64,000 bases of DNA from Nonomuraea zeae (GTDB lineage: Bacteria > Actinomycetota > Actinomycetes > Streptosporangiales > Streptosporangiaceae), in NCBI RefSeq assembly GCF_005889725.1, contig NZ_VCKX01000028.1, positions 1 to 64,000 on the forward strand, read 5' to 3'. This document shows positions 25,161 to 34,207 of the stretch, one piece after another; position 1 is the stretch's first letter; every line of letters begins with the position of its first letter. The translations under genes were made by a program, and so were the position numbers. A model generated the notes under the pieces. That model made no database searches and was not told the origin of the DNA. It saw nothing but the letters and a program-made list of their open reading frames with translations.

Positions 25161-26245
25161 CGGGTCCTCCAGGCGCGGGTGAGACGCAGGGTCACCAGGA
25201 AGATCACCAGGGCCTGAATGATGATCGACAGGTAGGACGACAGGCCGTACTCGCGTTCCATCGCCTGACCGCCCACGATCAGCGCGCTGAAGAAGAAGCC
25301 CGCGACCACGGCGCCCCACGGCCGGCTGCGGCCCAGCAGCACGACGAGCAGGGCCGTGACGGCGTACCCGGTCCCGTCGAGCCCGCCGTCGATGAAGCGG
25401 TAGTGGCTGCTGAGGACGACGAGCGCCCCCACGACGCCGGCGATGGCGCCGCCGATGAGCATGTGGACGCGGACGACCCTGGCCACGTTCACCCCGGTGT
25501 GCCGGGCGAGCCGGGGGTTGAGCCCGAGCACGTGAGCCTCGAGGCCGATGGGCAGCCGGGTGTTGACGAAGATGGTGAACGCCAGGATGGCCGCCACCAC
25601 CGGCAGCGACCAGCTCAGCCCGGAGGTGACGAGGGTCAGGGTGCTGTCCGGGCCGAAGAGGTCCGCGATCGCCCGCCCCGGCCCCGAGCCGGGGGCGGCG
25701 AGCGGCCCGATCCGGCGGCTGCCGTCGATGCGCCGCGTGGCCATCAGCGAGCTGTCCGGGTCCTTCAGCCAGGCCTTGACCGCGTAGGAGGTCATGGCGA
25801 TGGCGGGATAGTTCAGCAGGAGGCTGGTCACGAAGATCGGCGCGTCGAGGTGCTCCTGGAGCAGCGGGGGGATGGCCGCCCACAGCGCGGCGGCCAGGGC
25901 GGCCACCGCCAGGGAGGCGGCGATGACGACGAGCCCCGGACCCGGCAGGGTGAGCGCCGTGATCGCGCCGGCGCAGCCGCCGATCACGAACTGGCCCTCG
26001 CCGCCCAGGTTGAACACGCCCGCGCGGAAGGAGAAGCACAGCGCCAGGGTCAAGCCGACGACGGGGACCGTCTGCTGCAGCGTGGACACCAGACCCGCCC
26101 CGGTCAGGGAGCCGGCCGCCATGGTGGCGTACACGCTGACGGGGTCGTATCCGGTGGCCAGCAGCAGGACGGCGACGATCACCACGGTCAGCGTCACCGC
26201 CACGACCGTGCCCTCGCTCAGCACGGCGCGCGCCCAGCGCGTCAC
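25157..26245 (-). CDS. ABC transporter permease, BMP/nucleoside type, first subunit
   Basis: A 362-residue integral membrane protein with GVFNLGGEGQFVIGGCAGA, the first-subunit form of the BMP-family permease motif. A GTG start at 26245 overlaps the ATPase stop by GTGA, so both permeases and the ATPase are translationally chained. It forms a heterodimeric channel with the product of 24246-25160. Confidence 0.9.
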   Translation of the reverse strand: MTRWARAVLSEGTVVAVTLTVVIVAVLLLATGYDPVSVYATMAAGSLTGAGLVSTLQQTVPVVGLTLALCFSFRAGVFNLGGEGQFVIGGCAGAITALTLPGPGLVVIAASLAVAALAAALWAAIPPLLQEHLDAPIFVTSLLLNYPAIAMTSYAVKAWLKDPDSSLMATRRIDGSRRIGPLAAPGSGPGRAIADLFGPDSTLTLVTSGLSWSLPVVAAILAFTIFVNTRLPIGLEAHVLGLNPRLARHTGVNVARVVRVHMLIGGAIAGVVGALVVLSSHYRFIDGGLDGTGYAVTALLVVLLGRSRPWGAVVAGFFFSALIVGGQAMEREYGLSSYLSIIIQALVIFLVTLRLTRAWRTR

Positions 26246-27765
26246 GACGGCGCCTCCTGGGGGTCGGCGGCCCGCCCGGCCATGAGCAGGCCGAGGTCGG
26301 CGTCGCTGACCGTGTCCGCCGCCACGTCGGCCATGACGCGCCCCTCGAACATGACGATGACCCGGTCGCACAGGTTGCGGATCTCGGACAGCTCGCTGGA
26401 GACGAGCAGGATGGCCCCGCCGCGCCGCCGGTAGGCGTCGAGCTCGCCGTGGATGGCCTCGATCGAGCCGATGTCGACGCCGCGGGTCGGCTGCTCGGCC
26501 AGCAGGAACGCGGTGTGGCGGCCCAGCTCGCGGGCCACCACGAGCTTCTGCGCGTTCCCGCCGGAGAGCGTGCCCACCCGCGTGCCGGGTGCGGCGATCT
26601 TCACGCCGAACCGGGCGATCAGCCGCTCCGCGTGCGCCCGCATCGCCCGGGGCCGCAGGATCCCCGAGCGCAGCAGCGGCGGCGCCCGGTGGTGGCCGAG
26701 GCCGAGGTTGACGACCGCGTCGCCCTGCGCGGCGGTCCCCGACCGGTCGCGGTCCTCGGGAATGTGGGCGAGCCCGGCGGCGCGACGCCGCGCGTTGGCC
26801 GCCCGGGTGACGTCGTGCCCGAGGAGCGTGACCGTGCCGCCCGCCACGGGGATGTGCCCGGCCAGCGCCCCGGCCAGCACGTCCTGCCCGTTGCCCGCCA
26901 CGCCGGCGACGCCCACCATCTCCCCGGCGTGGACCTGGAGCGAGACGCCGCCGAGCAGCGTCCTGTCGCGCGCCCCCACCCGCAGGCGGTCCACGTCCAG
27001 CACGACGGGGCCGCGCTCCCCGGCCGCGCGGCGCTCTCCGAGCTCGATCTCCCGCCCGGTCATCTGCGCGGAGATCTCCCGGGGCGAGGTCCGCCCGACG
27101 TCGTGCGTGGCGACCACGCGCCCGTCCCGCAGCACGGTGACCCGGTCGGCGACCGCCAGCACCTCGTCCAGTTTGTGCGAGATGAAGATGACGGACCTGC
27201 CGGCCGCGGCCAGCGACCGCAGCACCGCGAACAGCGCCTCGGCCTCCTGCGGGGTGAGCACCGCGGTGGGCTCGTCCAGGATGAGCACCTCGGCCTTCCG
27301 GTAGAGGGCCTTGACGATCTCGACGCGCTGGAGCACGCCGACCGGCAGCTCGCCGACGCGGGTATGGAGCGGCAGATCGAAGCCGAACGCCCGGGAGATC
27401 TCCCCGACCTCCCGCGCGGCCCTCGCGCGGTCGAGGAACCAGCCGCGCCGGGGCTCGGCGCCGAAGACCACGTTCTCGACGACGGTGTGCTCCCCGAAGA
27501 GCTTGAACGACTGGAACACCATGCCGAGGCCGGCGCGGATGGCGTCCTGCGACGAGGCGAACGACCGCTCCCGGCCGTCGAGCAGGATGCGGCCGGAGTC
27601 CGGCCGGACGAGCCCGTACAGGATGGACATCAGCGTCGACTTGCCCGCGCCGTTCTCACCGATGAGCGCGTGCACCTCCCCGGCCGGCACGGTCAGCGAG
27701 ATCCCGTCGTTGGCGAGCACGCCGGGGAAGCTCTTGGTGATGTCCCGCAGCTCGAGGTGGACCAT
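26242..27765 (-). CDS. ABC transporter ATP-binding protein with two ATPase domains (BMP/sugar type)
   Basis: A 507-residue tandem ATPase. The N-terminal domain has Walker A GENGAGKST, an unusual signature ELPVGVLQRVEI and Walker B LILDEPTAVLTP. The C-terminal domain begins around residue 260, has a degenerate Walker A (GVAGNGQD), LSGGNAQKLVVAREL and LLAEQPTRGVDIG. This asymmetric pattern is normal for RbsA/YufO-type proteins. It energises the BMP transporter and lies 6 bp after the lipoprotein gene. Confidence 0.92.
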   Translation of the reverse strand: MVHLELRDITKSFPGVLANDGISLTVPAGEVHALIGENGAGKSTLMSILYGLVRPDSGRILLDGRERSFASSQDAIRAGLGMVFQSFKLFGEHTVVENVVFGAEPRRGWFLDRARAAREVGEISRAFGFDLPLHTRVGELPVGVLQRVEIVKALYRKAEVLILDEPTAVLTPQEAEALFAVLRSLAAAGRSVIFISHKLDEVLAVADRVTVLRDGRVVATHDVGRTSPREISAQMTGREIELGERRAAGERGPVVLDVDRLRVGARDRTLLGGVSLQVHAGEMVGVAGVAGNGQDVLAGALAGHIPVAGGTVTLLGHDVTRAANARRRAAGLAHIPEDRDRSGTAAQGDAVVNLGLGHHRAPPLLRSGILRPRAMRAHAERLIARFGVKIAAPGTRVGTLSGGNAQKLVVARELGRHTAFLLAEQPTRGVDIGSIEAIHGELDAYRRRGGAILLVSSELSEIRNLCDRVIVMFEGRVMADVAADTVSDADLGLLMAGRAADPQEAPS

Positions 27766-27771
27766 CCCGGC

Positions 27772-28803
27772 TCAGCCGGCCTTCACCGGGTCGGGCACCA
27801 CGATCTCACCGCTGACGATCTTGTCGCGGGCCTCGCGGACCCGCGCGAGGATCTCCGGGTGCTTCATGATCGCGCACTGGCTGCCGGCCGCGTCCTCGGT
27901 GAGGCTGGTCACGGTTGAGCCCTGCTCGGCCAGCCCGTACGCGGTGCTCGTCCCGCCCGGCCGGCCCTGGACGATGCTCGTGAGCAGATCCTTGACCACG
28001 ACGTCGATGCGTTTGATCGCGTTGTCCACGATGCTGCCGGGAGCCTGCGGGCACTGGTTGACGTCCACTCCGTACGCGAGCGCGCCGGTCTCCTTCGCCG
28101 CCTCGAACACCCCGCCGTTGCCGCCGCCGGTCACGGCGAAGACCTGGTCGGCGCCCGCCTGGGCGACGGTGAGCGCAAGCTCCTTGGCGCGGGCCGGGTC
28201 GCCGACGGGGTTGTCGCCGCCGACGAAGAGCTGCCGGTCGGAGACCTTCGGGTTGACGCTCCTGGCGCCGAGCGCGAACGAGTTCGACCAGCGGTGGAAG
28301 AACGGGATGTCGATCGCCGCCACCGTCCCGACACGGTCGCTCCTGGTGAGCAGCCCGGCCTCCACGCCGAGCAGGTAGGAGGCCTCGTACTCCTTGAAGA
28401 CCCCGCAGCGCAGGTTCGCCGGGACCGTCCCGTCGGGGCAGGAGTCGATCAGCACGAACTGCTGGTCCGGATGCGCCTCGGCGTACTCGACCGACAGGTC
28501 GTCGAACTCGAACGTGATCAGCACGATCGCCTTGGGCCGGGCCGCGACGGCGGCCTCGATGTTGGAGCGGCGGGACTGGTCGGTGTCGTTGCTCTCGAAC
28601 GTCCTGGAGGTGCCGCCGAGGGCCGCGGCCGCGTCCCGGGTGCCGGTCCTGCCCAGCTCCAGGAACTGGTTCACGCCGATGGGCGCGTCGGTGATGTAGA
28701 CGAACTCCGGGCCGCCCGCGCCCTTCGCCGGCGTGGAGGCCCCGCCGCAGCCGCTGAGCGCCAGCGCCAGGACGACGGCTGCCCCGAACCTGCCGTTCTT
28801 CAT
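27772..28803 (-). CDS. BMP family ABC transporter substrate-binding lipoprotein
   Basis: A 343-residue lipoprotein with lipobox LSGC and a BMP (basic membrane protein) periplasmic-binding fold: FVYITDAPIGVNQF, YEASYLLGVEAGLL, QVFAVTGGGNGGVFEAA. Characterised members bind nucleosides. Its start overlaps the stop of a DszC-like monooxygenase gene by ATGA. Two SfnB/DszC-type genes are in the same operon, so the ligand here may be an organosulfur compound instead. That reassignment is inference. Confidence 0.88.
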   Translation of the reverse strand: MKNGRFGAAVVLALALSGCGGASTPAKGAGGPEFVYITDAPIGVNQFLELGRTGTRDAAAALGGTSRTFESNDTDQSRRSNIEAAVAARPKAIVLITFEFDDLSVEYAEAHPDQQFVLIDSCPDGTVPANLRCGVFKEYEASYLLGVEAGLLTRSDRVGTVAAIDIPFFHRWSNSFALGARSVNPKVSDRQLFVGGDNPVGDPARAKELALTVAQAGADQVFAVTGGGNGGVFEAAKETGALAYGVDVNQCPQAPGSIVDNAIKRIDVVVKDLLTSIVQGRPGGTSTAYGLAEQGSTVTSLTEDAAGSQCAIMKHPEILARVREARDKIVSGEIVVPDPVKAG

Positions 28804-29981
28804 GGTGTTCCCTTGTCGCGTGAGTTCAGGAAGCCACCGGGGAGGGTTCCGTTGACGGCGTACTCGCCGATCAGGGTGGCCTTGTAGATCGCCGGATTGT
28901 GCGAGGAGACCGTGCGGGCGTTGCGCCAGTGCCGGTCCAGGTTGAGCGAGCTCTTGACGGCCGAGGCGCTGGCGGCGTCGAAGAAGATCCAGGAGGCCTC
29001 GCCCGCGAGCCTCGTGTTGAGCACCTGCGCCGAGGCGGAGCGGACGACGGCCTCCTCCAGCGCGGCGGGGTCGCGCCCGTCGGCGTCCGCCCAGCCGCCG
29101 AGGCTCTCGGCCACCGACAGCACGGCGGCCCGGGCGGCGAACGCGTGACTGTGCACCTGCCCGACCACTTCGAGCACCTGCGGGTCCGTCCGCGGTGACG
29201 GGACCGAGGCCAGGGGATAGCTGCGCGTACGCCCCCGCACCAGCGCGGACAGGTCGTCGGCCAGCCGCCGGATGATGCCCGCCTGGGTGGCCGAGTGCAC
29301 GAACTGGTAGAAGGCGTCCATGTAGTCGTTCAGCCCGGCGTTCTCGTGCGGGAACAGCAGGTCCCGCTCCACGGGCACCCCCTTGAACCGCGCCGTCCCG
29401 CTGGCGGTCAGCCGCTGCCCGAAGCCGTCCCAGTCGTCGGCGATCTCGACGCCCGGCGCGCTCCTGGCGACGACCGCCGAGGCGAAGCCGCCCCGGTAGG
29501 GGACGAGCACGCTGAGCCGGTCGGCGAACAGGCTGCCGGTGGTGTAGTACTTCTCGCCGTGCAGGAGGAGGGAGTCCCCCTCCTCCTCCAGGTAGGTGGA
29601 CATCGCCCGCAGGTCCGAGCCGGACCGCTCGGTCCCCGCCGGCCCGAAGAACTCACCCGCCGCGGCCGCCCGCAGCAGCCGGTCCCGCCCCGCGCCGGCG
29701 GGCCGCTGCCGGAGCTGCTCGACCAGCCCGAGGTGGCCGCGCAGGATCTGGCTCAGGTTGGAGTCGGCCGCGGCGAGGTCGATGAGGAGCCCGGCCAGCG
29801 CGCCGACGGAAAGCCCGCGCCCGCCGTGTTCCACCGGCACGCGCACCGCGCCGGCGCCCGCCGAGATCAGCTGCCGCAGCTCCTGCTCGGGCAGCTCGCG
29901 CTCATGGTCCCGCCGCGCCGCGCCGTCGTAGACGCCGCGGATCACCGCTCTGATCGGGTCGAGGTTCGAGGTCACAGCCAC
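28800..29981 (-). CDS. Acyl-CoA dehydrogenase-fold flavin monooxygenase (DszC/SfnB-like)
   Basis: A 393-residue protein with the acyl-CoA dehydrogenase fold. The C-terminal motif LDRHWRNARTVSSHNPAIYK is characteristic of FMNH2-dependent group D monooxygenases such as DszC and SfnB. These use reduced flavin from a partner reductase to oxygenate sulfur or desulfurise substrates. The divergent nitroreductase-like gene at 31277 could be that partner. It lies 12 bp after the SfnB-like gene and overlaps the lipoprotein gene by 4 bp. Confidence 0.85.
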   Translation of the reverse strand: MAVTSNLDPIRAVIRGVYDGAARRDHERELPEQELRQLISAGAGAVRVPVEHGGRGLSVGALAGLLIDLAAADSNLSQILRGHLGLVEQLRQRPAGAGRDRLLRAAAAGEFFGPAGTERSGSDLRAMSTYLEEEGDSLLLHGEKYYTTGSLFADRLSVLVPYRGGFASAVVARSAPGVEIADDWDGFGQRLTASGTARFKGVPVERDLLFPHENAGLNDYMDAFYQFVHSATQAGIIRRLADDLSALVRGRTRSYPLASVPSPRTDPQVLEVVGQVHSHAFAARAAVLSVAESLGGWADADGRDPAALEEAVVRSASAQVLNTRLAGEASWIFFDAASASAVKSSLNLDRHWRNARTVSSHNPAIYKATLIGEYAVNGTLPGGFLNSRDKGTP

Positions 29982-29993
29982 GGCGGCGATCCC

Positions 29994-31196
29994 TCAGTTG
30001 AGCGGGTTGCGCGGCGGGCGGACATCGTTGAGCAGGAAGTTCCCAAGGTGGTACTCCTTCCAGCGGACCGGGTCGTGCAGCGTGTGCGTCCTGGCGTTGC
30101 GCCAGTGCCGGTCGAGCCCGAACGCCGCGTCGGTGGCACGGGTGCCGGCGAGCTCGAAGACGTCGCTGGCGGTCTGCACGGCCACCTGGGCGGCCTGCGA
30201 CTTCACGGCCGCCACGTGCGCGGACAGCAGCGCCGTGTTGTCGTCGTCCGGACCGACGGCGACCACCTCGTCGAGGAGCTGGGCCGCCCGGCCGAGCGCG
30301 AGTTCGGCGACGATCACGCGGCCGGCGATCTGGCCGAACCTGACGAGCACGCTCTGCTCGTCGGTGACGCGTTCGACGTCGGATTCGAACCACGGGCGGC
30401 TGTGCGTACGGACGAAGCCGGCCCCGGCCTCCAGCGCCGCGCGGGCGATGCCGACGTCGATCGCGATGTGGATGAGCTGGTCGAAGGCGCCCCCGACGGT
30501 CGGGCCCGTGAAGGCCAGGTAGAGCGGCACCACGTGGTCGGCGCCCACGCGCACGTCATTGAGCACGGCGCCGCCGCTGACCGTGGCGCGCTGGCCGAAG
30601 GACGTCCAGTCGGCGGAGAGCTCCAGGCCCTTGGCGTCGCGGGGGACGAAGACCGTGACGAGACGGCCCTGCTCGTCCTTGGCCAGCACGGACACCCACG
30701 CGGCGCTGAGCGCTCCGGTCGCGTAGTACTTGCGCCCGTTCACCACGACCTCGTCGCCGTCGGCGACCACGGTCGTCTGCGGATCCCAGGCATGCTTGGT
30801 GCCCCGCTCGGAGGTGGCGTTCCCGACCAGGCCGCCGGCCAGGACGTCGGGCAGCACGCGCTCACGCAGCCCGGGGGTGGCCAGCCCGGTGACCGCGCCG
30901 AGCAGGACGAAGTGGGGGAGCAGGGTCTGCGCCACGGAGGAGTCCGCGACCGCGAGGATCCTGACGATCTCGATGAGGTCGGCGGCCGGCAGCCCGGCCC
31001 CTCCGAGGTCGCGCGGGATCGAGACGCCCAGCAGGCCGGCTCCGGCGACGAGGGCCAGCGCCTCGGCCGGCGGCTCGGCCGCCGTGTCCCGGTCGGCGGC
31101 GCCGGCCGCCAGCTCGGGGGCGATCCGGCGGGCGGCCTCCAGGGCCTCCTCCGCCGTGGTGATCACCGGTGTCGGATGTGTGTTCGGATTCCCCAC
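29994..31196 (-). CDS. SfnB family sulfur-acquisition oxidoreductase
   Basis: A 400-residue acyl-CoA dehydrogenase-fold protein. The C-terminus FGLDRHWRNARTHTLHDPVR followed by WKEYHLGNFLLN is the SfnB hallmark. SfnB proteins are associated with dimethyl sulfone and other organosulfur use under sulfate limitation. A GTG start at 31196 has a strong AGGAGG ribosome site. It is the first gene of the six-gene minus-strand operon and is divergent from the flavin reductase gene. Confidence 0.9.
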   Translation of the reverse strand: MGNPNTHPTPVITTAEEALEAARRIAPELAAGAADRDTAAEPPAEALALVAGAGLLGVSIPRDLGGAGLPAADLIEIVRILAVADSSVAQTLLPHFVLLGAVTGLATPGLRERVLPDVLAGGLVGNATSERGTKHAWDPQTTVVADGDEVVVNGRKYYATGALSAAWVSVLAKDEQGRLVTVFVPRDAKGLELSADWTSFGQRATVSGGAVLNDVRVGADHVVPLYLAFTGPTVGGAFDQLIHIAIDVGIARAALEAGAGFVRTHSRPWFESDVERVTDEQSVLVRFGQIAGRVIVAELALGRAAQLLDEVVAVGPDDDNTALLSAHVAAVKSQAAQVAVQTASDVFELAGTRATDAAFGLDRHWRNARTHTLHDPVRWKEYHLGNFLLNDVRPPRNPLN

Positions 31197-31209
31197 GCCG
31201 TCCTCCTGA

Positions 31210-31266
31210 TCTAAAGTACAGCTTTAGAGAATCCGGTTATAAGGATTGATTTGCAAGCTATACTTT
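31210..31266. promoter_or_regulatory. Paired operator-like repeats in the divergent sulfur promoter region
   Basis: A perfect inverted repeat TCTAAAG-N5-CTTTAGA occupies 31210-31228. Its core AAAGTACAGCTT (31213-31224) recurs in inverted orientation with one change at 31255-31266. Between them is AATCC-N8-GGATT (31230-31247). All lie in the 80-bp gap between two divergent starts, and the second core sits about 10 bp before the nitroreductase ATG. They look like binding sites for a shared regulator. Confidence 0.5.
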
Positions 31267-31276
31267 TGGAGAACGG

Positions 31277-32104
31277 ATGAGAGAAGAGCGCAGAACGGTG
31301 CGCGACCTGCTCGAGCGACGCTTCGGCGTGGCGGGACACGACGGCGGCACTCCCGGCACCGAAGTGGTGGAGCTGCTGCTGCGCCACCGCACCGTCAGGA
31401 CCTTCCTGCCGCAGCCCGTCGAGGAGGAGGTCCTGCGGCTCATCGTGGCCGCCGCGCAGTCGGCGTCCACCTCCGCGAACTTCCAGTTCACCAGCGTCGT
31501 CAGCGTCAGGGACCCGGCCAGGCGGGACCGGCTGGCCGTCTACGCGGGGGACCAGCAGCTCGTCCGCGACGCGGGCGCGTTCCTGGTGTGGGTCGCCGAC
31601 TGGTCGCGGTCGGTGTCGATCGCGCGGGCGCACGGCCTCCCGACCGGGGGCGCCGACTACCTGGACAGCACGGTCTCGAGCATCGTGGACGTGGCCCTCG
31701 CGGCGCAGAACGCCGCCGTCGCCGCGGAGTCCCTCGGCTACGGGATCACCTTCGTCGGGGCGCTGCGCAACCGCGTGGACGAGGTGTGCGCCGAGCTCGA
31801 ACTGCCCGAATGGACGTTCCCGCTCTTCGGCCTGGCCATCGGCGTGCCCGCGCCGGACGACCCGGCCGACGTCAAGCCGCGCCTCGGCCAGGACGTCGTC
31901 CTGCACCAGGAGACCTACACGCCGCCGGACCCCGGCGCGATCGCCGACTACCGCCGGCGGATCGGGCGCTACTACACCGAGCAGGAGAAGCCCGCCGACT
32001 GGGTACAGGACCGCCTCGCCTGGCGGATCGCCGACAAGGGCGGGCTGGACGGGCGGCACACCATCCGCGACTCGTTCCATCGGCAGGGCTTCCCTCTCAA
32101 GTGA
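31277..32104 (+). CDS. NADPH-dependent nitroreductase-family flavin reductase (NfsA/FRP-like)
   Basis: A 275-residue FMN oxidoreductase. The N-terminus RHRTVRTFLPQPVEEEVLRLIVAAAQSASTS is the flavin-binding signature, and DVALAAQNAAVAAESLGYG follows at mid-protein. The length and C-terminal extension match NfsA/FRP rather than short nitroreductases. The ATG at 31277 has a GGAG ribosome site. It probably supplies FMNH2 to the DszC/SfnB-like and SsuD-like monooxygenases nearby, which need free reduced flavin. Confidence 0.88.
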   Translation: MREERRTVRDLLERRFGVAGHDGGTPGTEVVELLLRHRTVRTFLPQPVEEEVLRLIVAAAQSASTSANFQFTSVVSVRDPARRDRLAVYAGDQQLVRDAGAFLVWVADWSRSVSIARAHGLPTGGADYLDSTVSSIVDVALAAQNAAVAAESLGYGITFVGALRNRVDEVCAELELPEWTFPLFGLAIGVPAPDDPADVKPRLGQDVVLHQETYTPPDPGAIADYRRRIGRYYTEQEKPADWVQDRLAWRIADKGGLDGRHTIRDSFHRQGFPLK

Positions 32105-32122
32105 TCCGGCGCCCCGGCCAGG

Positions 32123-33262
32123 TCAGTGGGTGGCGAGGATCTTCTCCAGCAGGTGGGGGCCGCGTTCGGCGCCTTCGCGGTCGCGTTTGGCGACCTCCTC
32201 CCTGACGATGGGGATGACGTGGCGGCCGAAGTCGATGGCGTCGCCGGTCAGGTCGTAGCCGCGGGCGGAGAGGATGTCCACGCCCAGGTCGTAGTAGTCG
32301 AGGAGGGCTTGGGCGACGGTTTCCGGGGTGCCGACGAGGGCGTTGGAGTTGCCCTCGCCGCCGGTGGCCGCGGAGGTGGGGGTCCACAGTGCCCGGTCGT
32401 AGCGTTCGCCTTTGGCGGCGATGCTGATGAGGCGCTGGGCGCCGGTGTTCTCCGGGCCGTCGGGGTGGTGGCCGCGTGGCGCCTGCCGGCCCTGGGCGCG
32501 GCGCCGGCGGATGGCTTCGACCGTACGGTGGGCCTTCTCCCAGGCGAGGGTCTCGGTGGGGGCGATGATGGGGCGGAAGGCCGCCTGGATGCGGGGCCGG
32601 TCGGTGCGTCCGGCCGCGCGGGCGGCTGCCCAGACGGATTCGATCTGCTGGGCGGTGTCGGTCAGGGGTTCGCCCCACAGGCAGTAGACGTCGGCTTCGG
32701 CGCCTCCGGCGCCGTAGGCGGCCGGGGAGGAGCCGCCGAAGGAGATGCCGGGGTGCGGCTTCTGCACGGGGAAGACGTCGCTGATGTAGTCGTGGAACTG
32801 GTAGTGCTCGCCTTCGTGGTCGAAGGGCTCGGTGCGGGTCCAGACCTTCTTCACGATCTGGATGTACTCGCGGGTGCGGGCGTAGCGCTGGTCCTTGGTG
32901 AGGGTGTCGCCTTCGCGGCGTTGCTCGTGGTCGTTGCCGCCGGTGATGAAGTGGATGGTGAGCCTGCCGTCGCTGATGTGGTCGAGGGTGGCGAAGGATC
33001 GTGCGGCGTAGGTGGGGTAGGAGACATTGGGGCGGTGGGCGAGCAGGATGTGCAGCCGGTCGACCTTGGCGGCCAGCCAGCCTGCGGCCGGGTCCGGTAC
33101 GGGAGTGTCGGAGCCGTAGGCGAACAGGACGCGGTCCCAGCCGTGGTCCTCGTGGGCTCGGGCGAGCTTGAGCGTGTAGTCCTTGTCGAAGGACAGGCCG
33201 GAGCGTGCGGTGGTCTCCGAGGCGTTGTTGGTGTAGGCGATGCCGAGAAACTCCACGGGCAT
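32123..33262 (-). CDS. ssuD: LLM-class flavin-dependent alkanesulfonate monooxygenase (SsuD-like)
   Basis: A 379-residue luciferase-like monooxygenase that would split alkanesulfonates to aldehyde and sulfite using FMNH2 and O2. It has LAHRPNVSYPTYAARSFATLD (the SsuD substrate-pocket segment), GRLTIHFITGGNDHEQ and ISFGGSS. A GGGAG ribosome site precedes the ATG. It lies 15 bp after the pseudouridine-phosphate glycosidase gene on the same strand, so it could be read from the nucleoside cluster promoter. By family and neighbours it belongs with sulfur scavenging. Confidence 0.88.
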   Translation of the reverse strand: MPVEFLGIAYTNNASETTARSGLSFDKDYTLKLARAHEDHGWDRVLFAYGSDTPVPDPAAGWLAAKVDRLHILLAHRPNVSYPTYAARSFATLDHISDGRLTIHFITGGNDHEQRREGDTLTKDQRYARTREYIQIVKKVWTRTEPFDHEGEHYQFHDYISDVFPVQKPHPGISFGGSSPAAYGAGGAEADVYCLWGEPLTDTAQQIESVWAAARAAGRTDRPRIQAAFRPIIAPTETLAWEKAHRTVEAIRRRRAQGRQAPRGHHPDGPENTGAQRLISIAAKGERYDRALWTPTSAATGGEGNSNALVGTPETVAQALLDYYDLGVDILSARGYDLTGDAIDFGRHVIPIVREEVAKRDREGAERGPHLLEKILATH

Positions 33263-33277
33263 GACGGATGCTCCCTT

Positions 33278-34207
33278 TCAGCGACGGGACTGGAGAAGGC
33301 GGGCGTGCGCGGCCGCGAGCACTCCGCCGGCCTCGGCCGTGCTGATGAGCACGGCCATGTTCGCCTGCGAGGTCCGCCCGCCGGTGACCTCGTCCACGGC
33401 CCGCATGAGATATTTGGTGATCGCGTTGCCCGTGACGCCGTCCCGCTCGGCGGCGGCCATGGCCTGCCGTACGGCGGACTCGGCGAGCCCGGAGTCCACG
33501 GCGTCCTCCGGGCGGGGCGGGGTGGTGATGACGACGGCGCTGTCGTTCCCCAGCCCCCAGTGGTTCTCGACGACGCGGGCGACGACCTCGGGATCGTCGA
33601 TCCGGTGCGGGCTGCGCAGCCCGCTCGACGCGCAGTAGAAGGCCGGGAAGTCGTCCGACCGGTACGCCACCAGCGGCACGCCTTGGGTCTCCAGATACTC
33701 CAGGGTCAGGCCCAGGTCGAGGATGTTCTTCGCGCCCGCGCAGACGACCGCCACCCTGGAGCGGGTGAACTGGATGAGGTCGGCGGAGACGTCCATCGTC
33801 GTCGCCGCGCCCCGGTGCACGCCGCCGATGCCCGCGGAGGCGAAGAACGGGATGCCCGCCAGCCCGGCGGCGACGAGGGAGGAGGCGACGGTGGTGGCGC
33901 CCGGCCCGCCCCGCGCCAGCGCCACGGGCAGGTCCCTGTTGCCGACCTTGGGGATTCCGGGAGCCGAGGCGAAGCGCTCGATGTCGGTCTCGCCCATGCC
34001 GATGAGCAGCCGGCCGCCGTCCACCCCGATCGTCGCGGGCACCGCCCCGCCGGCCCGGACCGCCGACTCCACCTTGTACGCGGTGGCGGCGTTGTCCGGG
34101 TACGGCAGGCCGTGGGTGATGACGTTCGACTCCAGGGCCACCACCGCCCGCCCATCGGCCAGCGCCTCGGCGACCTCCTCGGCGACGACCAGGGGAACGC
34201 CGCTCAA
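33278..34207 (-). CDS. psuG: Pseudouridine-5'-phosphate glycosidase / C-nucleoside synthase (PsuG/IndA/MinB-like)
   Basis: A 309-residue enzyme that reversibly joins uracil or an analogue to ribose 5-phosphate through a C-C bond. It has [10 protein letters not shown] with the catalytic Glu, and the Schiff-base Lys in [15 protein letters not shown] followed by [23 protein letters not shown] and NAITKYLM follow. The most likely start is TTG at 34207, overlapping the tautomerase stop as TTGA with GGAG upstream. It corresponds to IndA in indigoidine clusters and MinB in the minimycin cluster, where it makes the C-nucleoside bond. Confidence 0.93.
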   Translation of the reverse strand: MSGVPLVVAEEVAEALADGRAVVALESNVITHGLPYPDNAATAYKVESAVRAGGAVPATIGVDGGRLLIGMGETDIERFASAPGIPKVGNRDLPVALARGGPGATTVASSLVAAGLAGIPFFASAGIGGVHRGAATTMDVSADLIQFTRSRVAVVCAGAKNILDLGLTLEYLETQGVPLVAYRSDDFPAFYCASSGLRSPHRIDDPEVVARVVENHWGLGNDSAVVITTPPRPEDAVDSGLAESAVRQAMAAAERDGVTGNAITKYLMRAVDEVTGGRTSQANMAVLISTAEAGGVLAAAHARLLQSRR

